Shown piece by piece: positions 43,478 through 54,100 of a stretch of 64,000 nt of DNA (the first letter of the stretch is position 1; every line of letters begins with the position of its first letter). The stretch is from an uncultured Dyadobacter sp. (GTDB taxonomy: Bacteria > Bacteroidota > Bacteroidia > Cytophagales > Spirosomataceae). The DNA lies in NCBI RefSeq assembly GCF_946482605.1, contig NZ_CAMLSE010000006.1:248001-312000 (forward strand), in the 5' to 3' direction. Made by a program: the position numbers and the translations under genes. Under the pieces are notes generated by a model, which had not been told where the DNA came from, made no database searches, and worked only from the letters and a program-made list of their open reading frames with translations.

Positions 43478-45518
43478 GTTTTTGGAGCAGTGGTAAAGTA
43501 AGCAGAACGGTCGTGCCTGTTGCCTCGTTACCGTCGAATTTATCGATAATTTCCACAGAAGACCGCACATTGGTACCCTTTTTCAACCATTCGATCCTCT
43601 GACTTGAAATATTCATCGCCAGTGATTTTTTCTGAATACCATCCACCTTGATCTCCGCCGACTTGGCTCGCCCGATGCCATCGTCCTCGATGCGGCAAAT
43701 CAGGTTTTCTGCTGTTTTTTCAATCACAATGTCGAGCCGTCCGTGCCCGTCTTTCTGGCTTAAACCATGCCAGATCGCATTTTCAATGTAGGGTTGCAGC
43801 AAGAGCGGCGGTATCAATGTCGATTCGGTATCGATGTTTTCGGCCACAGCAATGGTGTAGTCAAATTTCTGGTTATTGCGCCGCTGTTCCATTTCTATGT
43901 AAAGCCTCAGGGATGCCAATTCGTCGGTCAGATTGACGGATTCGTACAGCGAATTTTCCAGTACCAGCCGGATCAGCCGGGCAAATTTCGTCAGGTACTC
44001 GGATGCATCTTCCTGCCGGTTTTCCCAGATATATTTTTGAATGGAATTTAAGGAATTGAAAATAAAATGCGGGTTCATCTGGCTGCGCAATGCCTTCACT
44101 TCCAAAGTGGATTTCAGATTTTGAAGTTCGGCTTTGTTACGAAGCTGACGAATATAATACGCCACGCCAAACACAAAAACCAGTCCGAGGAGCAGTAAAA
44201 TCAGCAGCGTTTTATTGCGGAAAGAAGCCTCTATTTCAAGGTCTTTGATCTGATTTTCACTTTGCAACAACCGGATCTTTTCCTCTTTCTGGGAGGTCTG
44301 GAATTCCGTTTGAAGCTTCGCAAGCTCCGTTTGCGCATTCTTGGTTTTGACCGAATCATTGATCGCTATAAAATCCTTTTGCAGTTCGAAAGCCTGCTTG
44401 TACTGCCCCAGGCGTTGTTTCACCGCAATGTGGAGTTTTAGCGCTTCCAGTTTGTAAGCATTCATGTCAATTTTTTGGGCTAAATCCAGCAGCAAATTCA
44501 AATGCTTATCAGCCGCTGAGTAGTTGTTCAGAGCGGTGTCTAATGTAGCATACACGAGCAGGCAGTTGATAATGTCGGTGCCTGGTTCGTTCTTTAAATG
44601 ATAGTCGAGGCTTCTTTGCAGGGCAATCTTTGCGGGAGCGTACTTTTTTTCAGCGATCATCAGCAGCGCTTGCTTGATTTCAATGGAATGGATCGCCGCC
44701 TGGTTGTTCATTTTGACGGCAATCGCATTCGCTTTTGTCAAAAAGTACCGGACGGAATCCTGCATTTCCATGTTCAGATAGTAATCCGTCAAATTGACAT
44801 AAGTCACCAACCTCGGATAATCGTCATTCCCCAGATAGGGCAGGGCCTGTAAGGTGTAGTAAATTGCCAATCGGTTATCATCCAGCTGGTTATAAGTCAG
44901 GCCGATATTGACCAACGCAGCTACGATGTTGCTCGAATCCTTCGTCAGCATACTCTGCCTTACCGCAAGCCGGTAGTTCTTAATGGCGTTGTCATATTCG
45001 TTGATGACCGCATAGCTGCTCGCAATGGTGGTTGTAGCCGTAATCTTCCGGGCATCCTTTTCGGACAATGGTTTAATCGCCTTTTCTAGCGCACGAATGT
45101 AAAAGATAAGCGAATCTTTCTCGTTGAGTGCCTGGTAGTTGTAGGCCAGCGACTGTAACAGGTATAATTTCTTTTTCAACGGGATATTCCGGTAGGCAGC
45201 CATCGATTTCCGGAAATAAAATGCCGCGCTATCGTGGCGGCTCGCATCATAGGCATCGCCCAGATATTGGTATAAAATCGGGCTTAATGTGTCTGTTTTG
45301 GCTTTTTTAGTAAATCCCAGCGCCATGTGGCACCATTCAGGCACCCGGGCGAAGGCCCGTGCATTGATTGAATCGCCGATTATTTTTTTCAGGTAAAACG
45401 CTTTCTCGCCGTCCGTGCGGAGCGCGTAAAACGGTGCCGGAAGTCGATTATTTGCCTGCCCCATCACCTTATACGTAGGGCATAGCAGTATGAAAAACAG
45501 TGCAAAGTTTTTAATCAT
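43470..45518 (-). CDS. LytS-type histidine kinase with TPR sensor
   Basis: A 682-residue sensor. It has a signal peptide (IKNFALFFILLCPTYKVMGQ), a periplasmic TPR-like helical region (about residues 30-400), one transmembrane span (TLLILLLLGLVFVFGVAYYI) and a cytoplasmic coiled coil. The His_kinase domain has the phosphoacceptor in LRSQMNPHFIFNSLNSIQKY, and the HATPase_c domain has N-box IPPLLLQPYIENAIWHGLSQ and G-box IEDDGIGRAKSA. The start at 45518 begins the signal peptide. It transfers phosphate to the overlapping LytTR regulator. The signal sensed is unknown. Confidence 0.93.
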   Translation of the reverse strand: MIKNFALFFILLCPTYKVMGQANNRLPAPFYALRTDGEKAFYLKKIIGDSINARAFARVPEWCHMALGFTKKAKTDTLSPILYQYLGDAYDASRHDSAAFYFRKSMAAYRNIPLKKKLYLLQSLAYNYQALNEKDSLIFYIRALEKAIKPLSEKDARKITATTTIASSYAVINEYDNAIKNYRLAVRQSMLTKDSSNIVAALVNIGLTYNQLDDNRLAIYYTLQALPYLGNDDYPRLVTYVNLTDYYLNMEMQDSVRYFLTKANAIAVKMNNQAAIHSIEIKQALLMIAEKKYAPAKIALQRSLDYHLKNEPGTDIINCLLVYATLDTALNNYSAADKHLNLLLDLAQKIDMNAYKLEALKLHIAVKQRLGQYKQAFELQKDFIAINDSVKTKNAQTELAKLQTEFQTSQKEEKIRLLQSENQIKDLEIEASFRNKTLLILLLLGLVFVFGVAYYIRQLRNKAELQNLKSTLEVKALRSQMNPHFIFNSLNSIQKYIWENRQEDASEYLTKFARLIRLVLENSLYESVNLTDELASLRLYIEMEQRRNNQKFDYTIAVAENIDTESTLIPPLLLQPYIENAIWHGLSQKDGHGRLDIVIEKTAENLICRIEDDGIGRAKSAEIKVDGIQKKSLAMNISSQRIEWLKKGTNVRSSVEIIDKFDGNEATGTTVLLTLPLLQKHD

Positions 45519-45797
45519 TCGCCCACTTGAAAGCATCCCGAGGAAAGGTTCTTATCACAAGTGAAACGATGTCCTGATCTACTCAAAGACGAAGCAGCCA
45601 GGAGGTTCCGATACCGGCCAAAAGCAAGCTTACTGGCCGGCAGACAGTTTTTGACGGATAAGTGCATGGCGATATACCGTGATTTCATCCGCAATACGGT
45701 TTTGTTGCCCGGTAAATATTTCCGATTTCGTTACTCTCATGTAACTTAGATTATCGCTCTGTTTCAGAAAGGATCTTTTTTCATCCAAAACCATTTA
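45519..45797. other. Intergenic region between LytS-type kinase and TPR-like protein genes
   Basis: About 280 bases between divergent genes. It should hold both promoters. I see no strong hairpin, repeat or gene. Confidence 0.4.
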
Positions 45798-45809
45798 TTG
45801 ATAATCTGT

Positions 45810-46268
45810 ATGTTTTTTGACCCGGAAAATCATGTCGTAAAATTATGTGCCGAGGGAATCGCATTGGAAGGTGAACCCGAAAGGGCGGGTTTGTATTATC
45901 AAAAAGCCTGGGATGCGGCTGTCAACAATGAGGAACGATTCATTGCGGCTCATTACGTTGCCCGGATCCAACCCACAGTTTTGGAAAAGCTCAGATGGGA
46001 TCAGATTGCCCTGAATGAGGCGCTGAGCGTTGACAAAGAATACATTAAGGCAGCGCTTCCGTCTCTGTATTTGAATCTTGGTAAATGCTATGAAGACAGG
46101 TCCGATTTCAAAGCGGCCATTGCGCATTACGAGCAAGGATTAACGTTCAGCAAGCATCTCAATGACGACGGGTATGGCACGATGGTAAAATCAGGGCTTG
46201 AAGGCGGTTTGAAACGGGTAGCATCAAATGCGGCGATTTGTGCAGAAAACCCATCACACAGATCGTAG
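45810..46268 (+). CDS. TPR-like small protein
   Basis: A 152-residue cytoplasmic protein made of TPR-like helix pairs: ALEGEPERAGLYYQKAWDAA, RWDQIALNEALSVDKE and LYLNLGKCYEDRSDFKAAIA with HYEQGLTFSKHLNDD. The ATG at 45810 is preferred because MFFDPENHVVKLCAEG precedes the first helix; an earlier ATG is at 45798. Small proteins of this kind are sometimes named rRNA methyltransferase-like in databases through misannotation; no methyltransferase motif is visible here. It is convergent with the 7TMR-DISM kinase gene (6 bases apart). Function unknown. Confidence 0.75.
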   Translation: MFFDPENHVVKLCAEGIALEGEPERAGLYYQKAWDAAVNNEERFIAAHYVARIQPTVLEKLRWDQIALNEALSVDKEYIKAALPSLYLNLGKCYEDRSDFKAAIAHYEQGLTFSKHLNDDGYGTMVKSGLEGGLKRVASNAAICAENPSHRS

Positions 46269-46274
46269 CGATTG

Positions 46275-48197
46275 CTAAGCAGCTCCATCAGATTCTCTAC
46301 CGGTTATATGGTACGGAATGTCCAGCACGATCATGGAACCGCCCTCGCTTATTTCTCTGGTCAGTGTCGCGCCGATGTAGTCGGCTCTGAGCGTGCAGTT
46401 TTTTAAACCTATTCCAATCGACCGGTGCCCTGATTGTTCGTTTTTGATGCCAACGCCGTTGTCCTCTACCACGATTCGTAAGGAACTGTCGAAGTAGATC
46501 AGTTGAATGGCGGCCTGATTTGCCTTGGCATGTTTCAGAATGTTCTGGATCAGTTCCGAAACGATACGGTACGCGTTCAGTTCAATGTCCCTGGCCAACC
46601 TCTGCTCGCGACCTGAGCAAAGGAACTGAAATCGGGTAGGAGCCGCAGGCAGCGCATGTATGAGCTGCGCCAGCGAGTTGGATAGGCCGATCCTGTCGAA
46701 TTCGGGAGGCATTAAGTTGTGGGAAATCCGTCGCAGGTCTTCGCTGCTCTTTTGGATCAGCGGTTCCAGGGTCTCAAACTTTTTCCGGGTTTCAGGTGCT
46801 GTCGACTCTGCCATCAGATCGGAAATGCTTCTTCTGATGGTGGCCAGTGTGCCGCCGAGGTCATCGTGCAGGTCCGCCGCAATGCGCTGGCGTTCGATGT
46901 CCTGGGTTTGTAAAATAGAAGAAGTAAAGTCCTTTTGAAGCTGATTTAGTTTGAGGAGATATTTGTCCCGGTCCCATACCAGTTTGTAACCGATCCCTGC
47001 GCCCAGCACGACCACCTCGAATAAGGATGAGTAATGACTTAATTCATAAAACAACCAGGTACGCGGCAGACCCAATATGGAACCCGCAAACCATAGTGCC
47101 ACAAGAAATAGCGGTGTGATGGCTGTGAGGTAGAGAACCGCTTCATATTTCCGCTGCATCAATCCGTAGCTGATCATCAGCGTGGCCGTCAGCATGGTGA
47201 GCAACCCGAGCAGCGAGGCTAACGACGCGTTGAGATCGCTGAAAGGGGACAGCCATCCATACAAGGTAAAAGCAAGCGATAAATATACCAGGGTGGTAGC
47301 TGCTGTGATTAACCATTTGGGTGCATAGGAGCGGATTTGCAAGAAGTTAATCGAGAATAAAATCATGAAAAAGTCTACCGCTCCGAGGAAAACAATGTTA
47401 CTGTTCTCATCCAGAAACGGGATATTGATGTTGAAATTTCGTAATGAAATGCCTTCCAGATTAGCGATCGACAACCCGTAGAACAGGGAGTAGCCTGCGT
47501 AGTACAGCAGCAGCCGGCGCCGGGTGAACAGAAAAAGTATGACCATTAAGAAAGAAGCGACCGCCACAATGCCCAGGGCAAAGTACAAAAGCATATCGGC
47601 GGTGAACATGTAGTCGAAAAAACCTTCCTTGCTATATAAGCTGATCGGTATCAGAAGCGTGCTGTGTTTGCGGTGCACACGGCAGTAAGTGGTCAGGCGC
47701 TCTCCCGGCTGGATCTGTATTGGAAATGCAAAATTTCTGGTAAAAACCGGTTTTTCGGAAATAGGTGTTTCCCGGTCGAACCTTTCCTGGCGATATCGTA
47801 TCCGGTTACTGGTATCCAAGACATAAAATGCCAGATCATTGACTTCCTTGAAATGCAAATGGGAAATCAGCGACTGCGGTTGGTTGCTCGTATTCCTGAC
47901 AGTAAACCTGACCCAATGGTAGCGATGATCCATACCCAGATTGGGCAGGCTCTCTTTAACGAGCTGAAACTCGTTTCCGGCTTTGCGTACATCGTCAATG
48001 CCCCATGTGCTGTCGGGCGTGGTGAAGATATACAGATAACCGGACAGGTTATTCTTAACGAACCCGTCTCCAATCGGCACAGTCAGCGAACCGGATTCCC
48101 GGGACTGTACTTTTTGAGCGCCGGGGTTTGCTGCCAGGATAGTCAGGCAGGTCATCAGAAAAACAAAGATCAGCACCAGGCGCTTCGATTGTTCCAA
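46275..48197 (-). CDS. 7TMR-DISM sensor histidine kinase, HisKA_3 type
   Basis: A 640-residue kinase. It has a signal peptide (LVLIFVFLMTCLTILAANPG) and a 7TMR-DISMED2 extracellular domain (residues about 45-190, carbohydrate-binding-like jelly roll). Seven transmembrane helices follow (about residues 200-400), then a coiled coil, and a HisKA_3 domain with the phosphoacceptor in RIAADLHDDLGGTLATIRRS. The HATPase_c domain has RIVSELIQNILKHAKANQAA and VVEDNGVGIKNE. This is the NarX/DesK-like kinase form that usually pairs with a LuxR-type regulator. None lies beside it, so its partner is elsewhere. Confidence 0.92.
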   Translation of the reverse strand: MEQSKRLVLIFVFLMTCLTILAANPGAQKVQSRESGSLTVPIGDGFVKNNLSGYLYIFTTPDSTWGIDDVRKAGNEFQLVKESLPNLGMDHRYHWVRFTVRNTSNQPQSLISHLHFKEVNDLAFYVLDTSNRIRYRQERFDRETPISEKPVFTRNFAFPIQIQPGERLTTYCRVHRKHSTLLIPISLYSKEGFFDYMFTADMLLYFALGIVAVASFLMVILFLFTRRRLLLYYAGYSLFYGLSIANLEGISLRNFNINIPFLDENSNIVFLGAVDFFMILFSINFLQIRSYAPKWLITAATTLVYLSLAFTLYGWLSPFSDLNASLASLLGLLTMLTATLMISYGLMQRKYEAVLYLTAITPLFLVALWFAGSILGLPRTWLFYELSHYSSLFEVVVLGAGIGYKLVWDRDKYLLKLNQLQKDFTSSILQTQDIERQRIAADLHDDLGGTLATIRRSISDLMAESTAPETRKKFETLEPLIQKSSEDLRRISHNLMPPEFDRIGLSNSLAQLIHALPAAPTRFQFLCSGREQRLARDIELNAYRIVSELIQNILKHAKANQAAIQLIYFDSSLRIVVEDNGVGIKNEQSGHRSIGIGLKNCTLRADYIGATLTREISEGGSMIVLDIPYHITGRESDGAA

Positions 48198-48570
48198 AGT
48201 CGGAAGAGAGTAGGGTGTTGGTTATTTTACGAAATATACAAGAAGCGGGAGCATGTAAAAAATACCCCGATGAGGGTATTGCTGCAAGCGGTGATGTCGG
48301 GCGAAATTTGGTTTGGCCAAAAACCTCACGAAACCCAACGCTATCATATTCAATCCTGATGGTAAAACACCTGTTCCTTTTGTCTTCCGTTGGCATCAGC
48401 ATCCCGGTCGGATCGAATTCGCCATCGACACCAGCGGAAAGATCTCAACCACGGTGCTTCAACAACCGGAAGGGAGATGTGCTGCTGCTGGGTTATAGCA
48501 AGGATACCAGAAAACGCTGCAATAAATTATTTTCGGTAGATTGGGGCATCTTTTACCATCTCTTTGCAAG
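48198..48570. other. Intergenic region upstream of 7TMR-DISM kinase
   Basis: About 370 bases. The frame 48313-48498 encodes a stretch with protein-like patches (PDGKTPVPFVFRWHQHPGRI, EFAIDTSGKISTTVLQQPEG) that could be the remnant of a gene, but no family is recognised and it has no good start context. Confidence 0.4.
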
Positions 48571-48963
48571 ATGCCGGATAGCCCCTACGATTACAGATTA
48601 AGTTGTTTTTCACCACTTCCCCCAAGCGCGTCGCCGTTTGGCCTGGATGCTATGTTTTTATTGACAATTGAAACTCCCAGTAATGAGCCTGCCAAGATGT
48701 TGTACAAAGTTCGTATCGAGGCAAACCGACACATCTCATCATTGTGGGAAGCTAGGTTGGCAAGTCCGGAAACAGATTTAACCTGGCTGCGACCGTTATT
48801 CTTCGCACTGGATTCCCTCATTCAGCAGCATTATCGAATGCACAAAAGCCTGCCCGGCACAATGGATGCTTACCGCAACGGACAGTATTATAATGGAGTC
48901 AGGTTTTTAATCAATAAGGAAGACCAGTTGGGTTGGAAGGAGCACGTTATCGTGTGCAGATAG
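48571..48963 (+). CDS. Hypothetical protein, 130 aa
   Basis: A 130-residue soluble protein. The middle and C-terminal parts have an ordinary globular composition (MLYKVRIEANRHISSLWEAR, LIQQHYRMHKSLPGTMDAYR, VRFLINKEDQLGWKEHVIVC). The N-terminal 30 residues (CFSPLPPSASPFGLDA) look less coding, so the true start may be the ATG at 48652. No family recognised. It is 145 bases upstream of an ECF sigma gene but not clearly in the same operon. Confidence 0.45.
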   Translation: MPDSPYDYRLSCFSPLPPSASPFGLDAMFLLTIETPSNEPAKMLYKVRIEANRHISSLWEARLASPETDLTWLRPLFFALDSLIQQHYRMHKSLPGTMDAYRNGQYYNGVRFLINKEDQLGWKEHVIVCR

Positions 48964-49108
48964 CGCTTAATTCTCCGGAGACAGGACGGTCACCTCTTAC
49001 AGCGGGTGCAGAGAATTTTATAAAAATTTGCGATACTTTTGGCTTTAAACAAGTTTATTCAAAACTTTGCTGCATTACTGATTTCAAGCGGATACCTTTC
49101 CCGACCTC

Positions 49109-49702
49109 ATGGCTACGCGTAAACCGGATAATGATAGAGAGATTTTGTGCGAACTGGCCAGTGGAAGCGAATCAGTTTTTGTACAGATCTTTGACGAGTA
49201 CAGCCCCAAGATTTACAGACTTGCATTGAAATTCCTGAATTCCAGGGAAGCGGCCGAGGAAGTAGTCCAGGATGTCTTCATGGACGTATGGCTGAGGCGG
49301 GAAAAAATGGCAGAGGTATTAAACTTTAGCGCCTACCTGCACGGAATGGCTAAAAAGCAAATATACGACGCCTACCGTCACAAGTCCGCTTTTATAGAAA
49401 TGGTCCACGAGTTCAGCTACCGGGAGCAAGCGGAAAACCCAACCGAGCGGATGCTGCACGAGGGGGAGCACGAGCAGTTGTTGCAACAGGCGGTCAGCGA
49501 GCTACCCGATCACCAAAGAAAGATCTTCGAGCTGGCCCGGGAAGAGGGGTTAAGCCACGAGGCCATAGCGCAGCGAATGAACTTGTCCAGATTGGCCGTT
49601 AAAGCGCATATGAAGCGTATTCTCCGATTTATCCGCACACGACTTGCGCCTGTTTTGAAGGCCGAGACACTTCTTTGGCTTCTTCTCCTCTCAGTTAAAT
49701 AA
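49109..49702 (+). CDS. ECF RNA polymerase sigma-70 factor (second locus)
   Basis: A 197-residue ECF sigma factor with region 2 (FVQIFDEYSPKIYRLALKFL, AAEEVVQDVFMDVWLRREKM, YLHGMAKKQIYDAYRHKS) and region 4 (LPDHQRKIFELAREEGLSHE, IAQRMNLSRLAVKAHMKRIL). A hydrophobic tail ends the protein (LKAETLLWLLLLSVK). It starts the rightward sigma-FecR-SusC-SusD locus. It is not closely alike in sequence to the sigma factor at 32511, so the two loci respond to separate signals. Confidence 0.92.
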   Translation: MATRKPDNDREILCELASGSESVFVQIFDEYSPKIYRLALKFLNSREAAEEVVQDVFMDVWLRREKMAEVLNFSAYLHGMAKKQIYDAYRHKSAFIEMVHEFSYREQAENPTERMLHEGEHEQLLQQAVSELPDHQRKIFELAREEGLSHEAIAQRMNLSRLAVKAHMKRILRFIRTRLAPVLKAETLLWLLLLSVK

Positions 49703-49903
49703 TCCAGACGTCATTACCGGCCGCAAAAGTCTGCTTTCTCCGATATGCCCGGAATGGAAGGAGCGCAATGGCCATGCAGGGAAATTAAAGTAAATTTTTT
49801 TAGAAAAAATTGCCCCCTACTGTGTTTTCGCAGGACATGTAGAGTAATGGGCTGTGCGCAGCTCTGAAACGCTGTCAAAAAGCATAAGCAAAACGATGTC
49901 CTG

Positions 49904-50947
49904 ATGAGTGCAGACAACAATGCCGAGGGCCCGGAAGATCTCTATCAACGGCGCTTGAAACGGTTTGATTTTTTGATGAACAGGTACCTGGCCCGGGAAG
50001 CGTCCGATCCGGAGCAAGAGGAACTGCATAGCCTGACTGAAAATGGGTTTGGGGAGCGTTTTCGTGGGTGGCTCGATGAGCATGAACGTACGGACTCCGG
50101 AACAGCGAACCTTTCCGGCAAAGCCAGGCAGGAAATCCTGAACAATATTTTAGGCAGCACCCGTGCCAAAACCAGGCCAGTTACCCTGTGGTGGGGTTGG
50201 GCTGCGGCTGTTCTGATCGCTTTGGGCGGTGTAGCCTGGTTTACGGTTCGCAACCATGATTCAGCCCAGGTCCGGTTAAGTCAGCAACCCACCTCAAACC
50301 AGGAAGATGACTGGCGGGTGGTGAAGGGAAAGCAGTTTCTGAACCTTCCCGACGGGAGCAGTGTGCTGATGAACCAGGGCAGCGAGCTAAGCTATTCCAT
50401 TGCATCTTTCCAAGGCGGATCGCGGGAGGTAACCCTGAACGGAGAGGCGTACTTTGACATTGTCCGCGATCCCGAAAAGCCATTCCTTGTTAAGACCGGG
50501 GCGGTGGTCACACGCGTACTCGGAACGTCCTTCAATGTGAACATGCGCCAAAACAAGGTGGTGGTGACGGTAACCCGGGGGCTGGTGGAAGTAGGAGGTG
50601 AACATCGTGTGTATGCCAGGATCAGGCCTGACGAACAGATTACCGTCGATACGCAAACAGAGCAATTCAATACCGCGTCGGTGAGTGCCGGACAAGAAAT
50701 TGGCTGGAAGGAGGCCTACCTGGTTCTGGACAATATTGATCTGGAAAAAGCCGGTAAGCTGATCGGAGACCATTACGACGTAAAGCTAGTCTTCACCCAG
50801 GAGGAGGTGAAAAAATGCCGCATTACCGCTTCGTTTCTCAACAATGAAGACCTCGCGACAGTGCTGACGGTGCTTTCCCGAATGATCGGAGCCTCTTATG
50901 AGATTCAGGGAAATACAGTTACGATCGCAGGAGGGAGCTGCGGTTAG
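49904..50947 (+). CDS. FecR-family anti-sigma factor (second locus)
   Basis: A 347-residue anti-sigma/sensor protein. The cytoplasmic N-terminus (residues 1-85) has DFLMNRYLAREASDPEQEEL. The span is VTLWWGWAAAVLIALGGVAW, followed by the periplasmic FecR domain (VKGKQFLNLPDGSSVLMNQG, VTLNGEAYFDIVRDPEKPFL, VVTRVLGTSFNVNMRQNKVV) and a C-terminal DUF4974 domain (LDNIDLEKAGKLIGDHYDVK, CRITASFLNNEDLATVLTVL). It is 201 bases after the sigma gene and 228 before the SusC gene. Confidence 0.93.
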   Translation: MSADNNAEGPEDLYQRRLKRFDFLMNRYLAREASDPEQEELHSLTENGFGERFRGWLDEHERTDSGTANLSGKARQEILNNILGSTRAKTRPVTLWWGWAAAVLIALGGVAWFTVRNHDSAQVRLSQQPTSNQEDDWRVVKGKQFLNLPDGSSVLMNQGSELSYSIASFQGGSREVTLNGEAYFDIVRDPEKPFLVKTGAVVTRVLGTSFNVNMRQNKVVVTVTRGLVEVGGEHRVYARIRPDEQITVDTQTEQFNTASVSAGQEIGWKEAYLVLDNIDLEKAGKLIGDHYDVKLVFTQEEVKKCRITASFLNNEDLATVLTVLSRMIGASYEIQGNTVTIAGGSCG

Positions 50948-51073
50948 GCGATAGGCCGCTATACAAAGGATGATGGAAATGCTTAAACCCTGAGACAATG
51001 ACGCAACTTAAAGATCTACCCATTTTTGCCAGAGACGGCTGAGCAACTGCGAAATGCATTGACAATTCATAGA

Positions 51074-51103
51074 AAAGCCCTTCGGCGGCAACCGAAAGGC
51101 TTT
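51074..51103 (+). promoter_or_regulatory. Hairpin in leader between FecR and SusC genes
   Basis: AAAGCCCTTCGG (51074-51085) pairs at 11 of 12 positions with CCGAAAGGCTTT (51092-51103) across a 6-base loop. No T-run follows. It lies 72 bases before the SusC start and could be a partial terminator or mRNA-stability element that sets SusCD levels apart from sigma/FecR. Confidence 0.5.
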
Positions 51104-51175
51104 CAGGCCCGCTAGTTAGGCGTAACAAACGGGTATCGCTTTTAATAATAGACCATCACTAAAAACGTCTGGTAA

Positions 51176-54100
51176 ATGTATAAAAATTTTATCACATGGG
51201 GAAGGTGTATGCTTTCCGCCCATCAGCCCAGTATTCAATTCATTATGCGCTCAGGGTTGTTCTACTTAATTATTGCCATAAGCTGTACACAACTGCTGGT
51301 GGCCCGCCCTTCCGATGCCCAGTCCCTGGCCGACATTCAGGTTTCTTTGCAGATGAAAAATGAAGGGGTTCGCGATTTATTCGGTAAAATCGAGAAGCAA
51401 ACCTCGCTTCGTTTTGCTTTCATCGAGAACCAGGTCGACGCCGACGCGCGCTTCGTGCTGCGCAAAGGAACCTACCGGGTGGCAGACGTGCTCGACCGCA
51501 TGCTGGGCTCGCTCCAATTGACGTATATGAGTACCGGTAATGTGGTGTACATCATCCGGATTCCACAAAATGCCCCGGGGAGTAAAGCGACTTCCTCCGC
51601 GGATGACCGGCAACAGCCGGTTGAACATCCCGAGGTAAAATCGATGCAGGTGCAAGGGACGGTGGCCGACGAACACGGCGCCATTCTGCCGGGTGTCAAT
51701 GTCATCATCAAGGGAACGCAGCAGGGAACAACTACCGATGGAAACGGAAAGTTTAGTCTGGATGTACCCGATGAGAATGCGGTGCTGGTGTTTTCGTTCG
51801 TGGGCTACGTGAGTCGGGAAATAGTGGTAGGCAGCAAGACGCTGATCGACGTGGCGCTGAAAGTGGATGAGAAGAGTCTTGAGGAAGTGGTAGTGGTAGG
51901 CTATGGCACTCAGAAAAAAGTGAATGTGATCGGCTCGGTGGCCACCATCAGCGCACAGGCTGTTGAAAACAGATCGGCTTCGACTTTGTCCTCATCGCTG
52001 GCCGGATTAGCCGCCGGCGTCAATGTGCAGGCTACGACAGGCCGGCCCGGCGCGGATGGATCCAGCATACGGATCAGAGGGACGGGTACATTGAACAGTA
52101 CATCGCCGTTGGTAGTGATCGATGGGGTGGTGGGTTCCATGGACGCGGTAAATCCCAACGATGTGGAGAGTATTTCCGTGCTTAAGGATGCGGCCACGGC
52201 GGCTATCTATGGTTCGCTGGCGTCAAACGGCGTGATCCTGATCACCACAAAAAAGGGCACGAAAGGCAAAACCACGGTGAATTACACGGTGATGACCTCG
52301 CTGCTCCGCCCGAACAACATGCCGGAATTTGTAACCGACTACGCGCGACATATGCGGCTGGTCAATGAAGGCTTTAATAATCTCAGGCAGGCCGCCGTAT
52401 ATTCCAATGCAACCATTGACAAATGGGAGGCGGCGAAGGCTAATCCGAATGGCGTTACCGACCACGGCTTTCCCAACAAAGTGGCCTACCCGAATACCGA
52501 TTGGGGAAAGGTATTGTTTGGCGAACGCAGGTTGTTGCAGAATCACAACCTGACCCTCAATGGTGGTTCGGAGAATACCCAATACCTCTTTTCGGTGGGG
52601 TACTTTAATAATCCGGGCACAATGCCCAAGACCGGTGCCGACAATGTCCGGATGCGGATCAACCTGCAATCGAAGGTCGCTAAATTCCTGACCGTGGGGA
52701 CGCAGACGTTCGGCGATCTTCAGAATACTAGTGTCGCCGATGTAGCGACTGCCTATTCCTACCTGACCCAGACCGTCCCGGGCGTTTATCCGGTTTACAA
52801 TGGCAGGTATGGCTTTCCGGCAGCGGCAGAGGAATCTGCTACGGCCAATAATGCGATAGCCTGGTTGTATGGACAGGGGGGAAGCAATCAGGTAAGCCGT
52901 ATCAACACGACGGTATTTGCCAGACTTGACCTGTTTAAAGGACTGGAATTTGAATCAAAGATACACTACAACCAGGGCTATACGGAGAATAACACGCATC
53001 CTGTTCCCTACGAAAAGTGGAACTTCGCAACCAACACATTGAGCACTGCGGCTCAGCCTGCCGCGCAAATGACTACGCGCTACTCGTTGTACAAAAACCG
53101 TAATTTGATCCTGGACAACGTGCTGCGGTACAGCGGGGAATTTGCAGGGCACGATATAGGCGGACTGATCGGATACAATCAGCAGTATTTCAACCAGTAT
53201 AACTTTGATGCTTCCAAACAAGGGCTGGCCCATCCCGACCTTACTACGTTAAATTCGGGCACGGCTATGACCGGGATCAACGGGGACGAAACAGATTACG
53301 GACTGAAATCGGTTTTCGGGCGGGTCAATTACGCATTTAAGAAACGGTATCTGGCTGAGGCGGTGTTCCGGTATGATGGTTCGTCCCGTTTCGGAGCGTC
53401 GAGCCGCTGGGGCTTTTTCCCGGCTTTTTCGGCGGGTTGGCGGATCTCCGAGGAAAGCTTCATGCAGCCGGTGAACGAAGTATTTGATGACATCCGGATC
53501 CGTGCCTCATGGGGCCGCACCGGAAACAATGCTGCGGGAAATTACGACCATTTGCCTGCCTATGGGACCGTCAATTACTCCTTCAACAATGCGGCGGTGA
53601 AGGGGCTGGCCCAGACCAAGACCGGCAACCGCAATCTGAGATGGGAAACGACGACCACAACCAATATAGGCCTGAGCGGTTTGGCGCTCAAACGCAGGTT
53701 GAGTTTCGAGATAGATGCCTATCGGGGCTTCACCGATGGTATCCTGTTTGCTCCGAACGTCCCGCTGACCGTGGGAACGGCCAGTCCGGCAACGATGAAT
53801 ATCGCCGAAGTCACCAAGCGTGGGATCGAGCTCAGCATCGGCTACCAGGATCGTATCAGGGATTTTCAGTATTCGGTCTCGGCCAACTTCGCTTACAATA
53901 CCAACCGGGTCAACACTTACAAAGGCCCGTTGAGAGAAGGGTTCGTCACTGATGCTGCGGGAGGCAGCCTTTACCAATCCAATATCGGTACGGTATCCAC
54001 CGGATCGACTGAGCGGATTCTGGAAGGTCATATGATCAATGAACTCTATTTGTACCCTGTGTACGAAGGCTCAGGCAGTTATTCGCTGAGCGATGGCTCC

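Noticed and set aside
48313..48498. A 61-residue frame upstream of the 130-residue hypothetical gene
   Set aside because: Some protein-like patches, but no start context and no family; noted only in the intergenic description.
45565..49904. A 14-base exact repeat (AACGATGTCCTGAT) near 45566 and 49889
   Set aside because: Several repeats of this length are expected by chance in 64 kb, and the flanks do not match.
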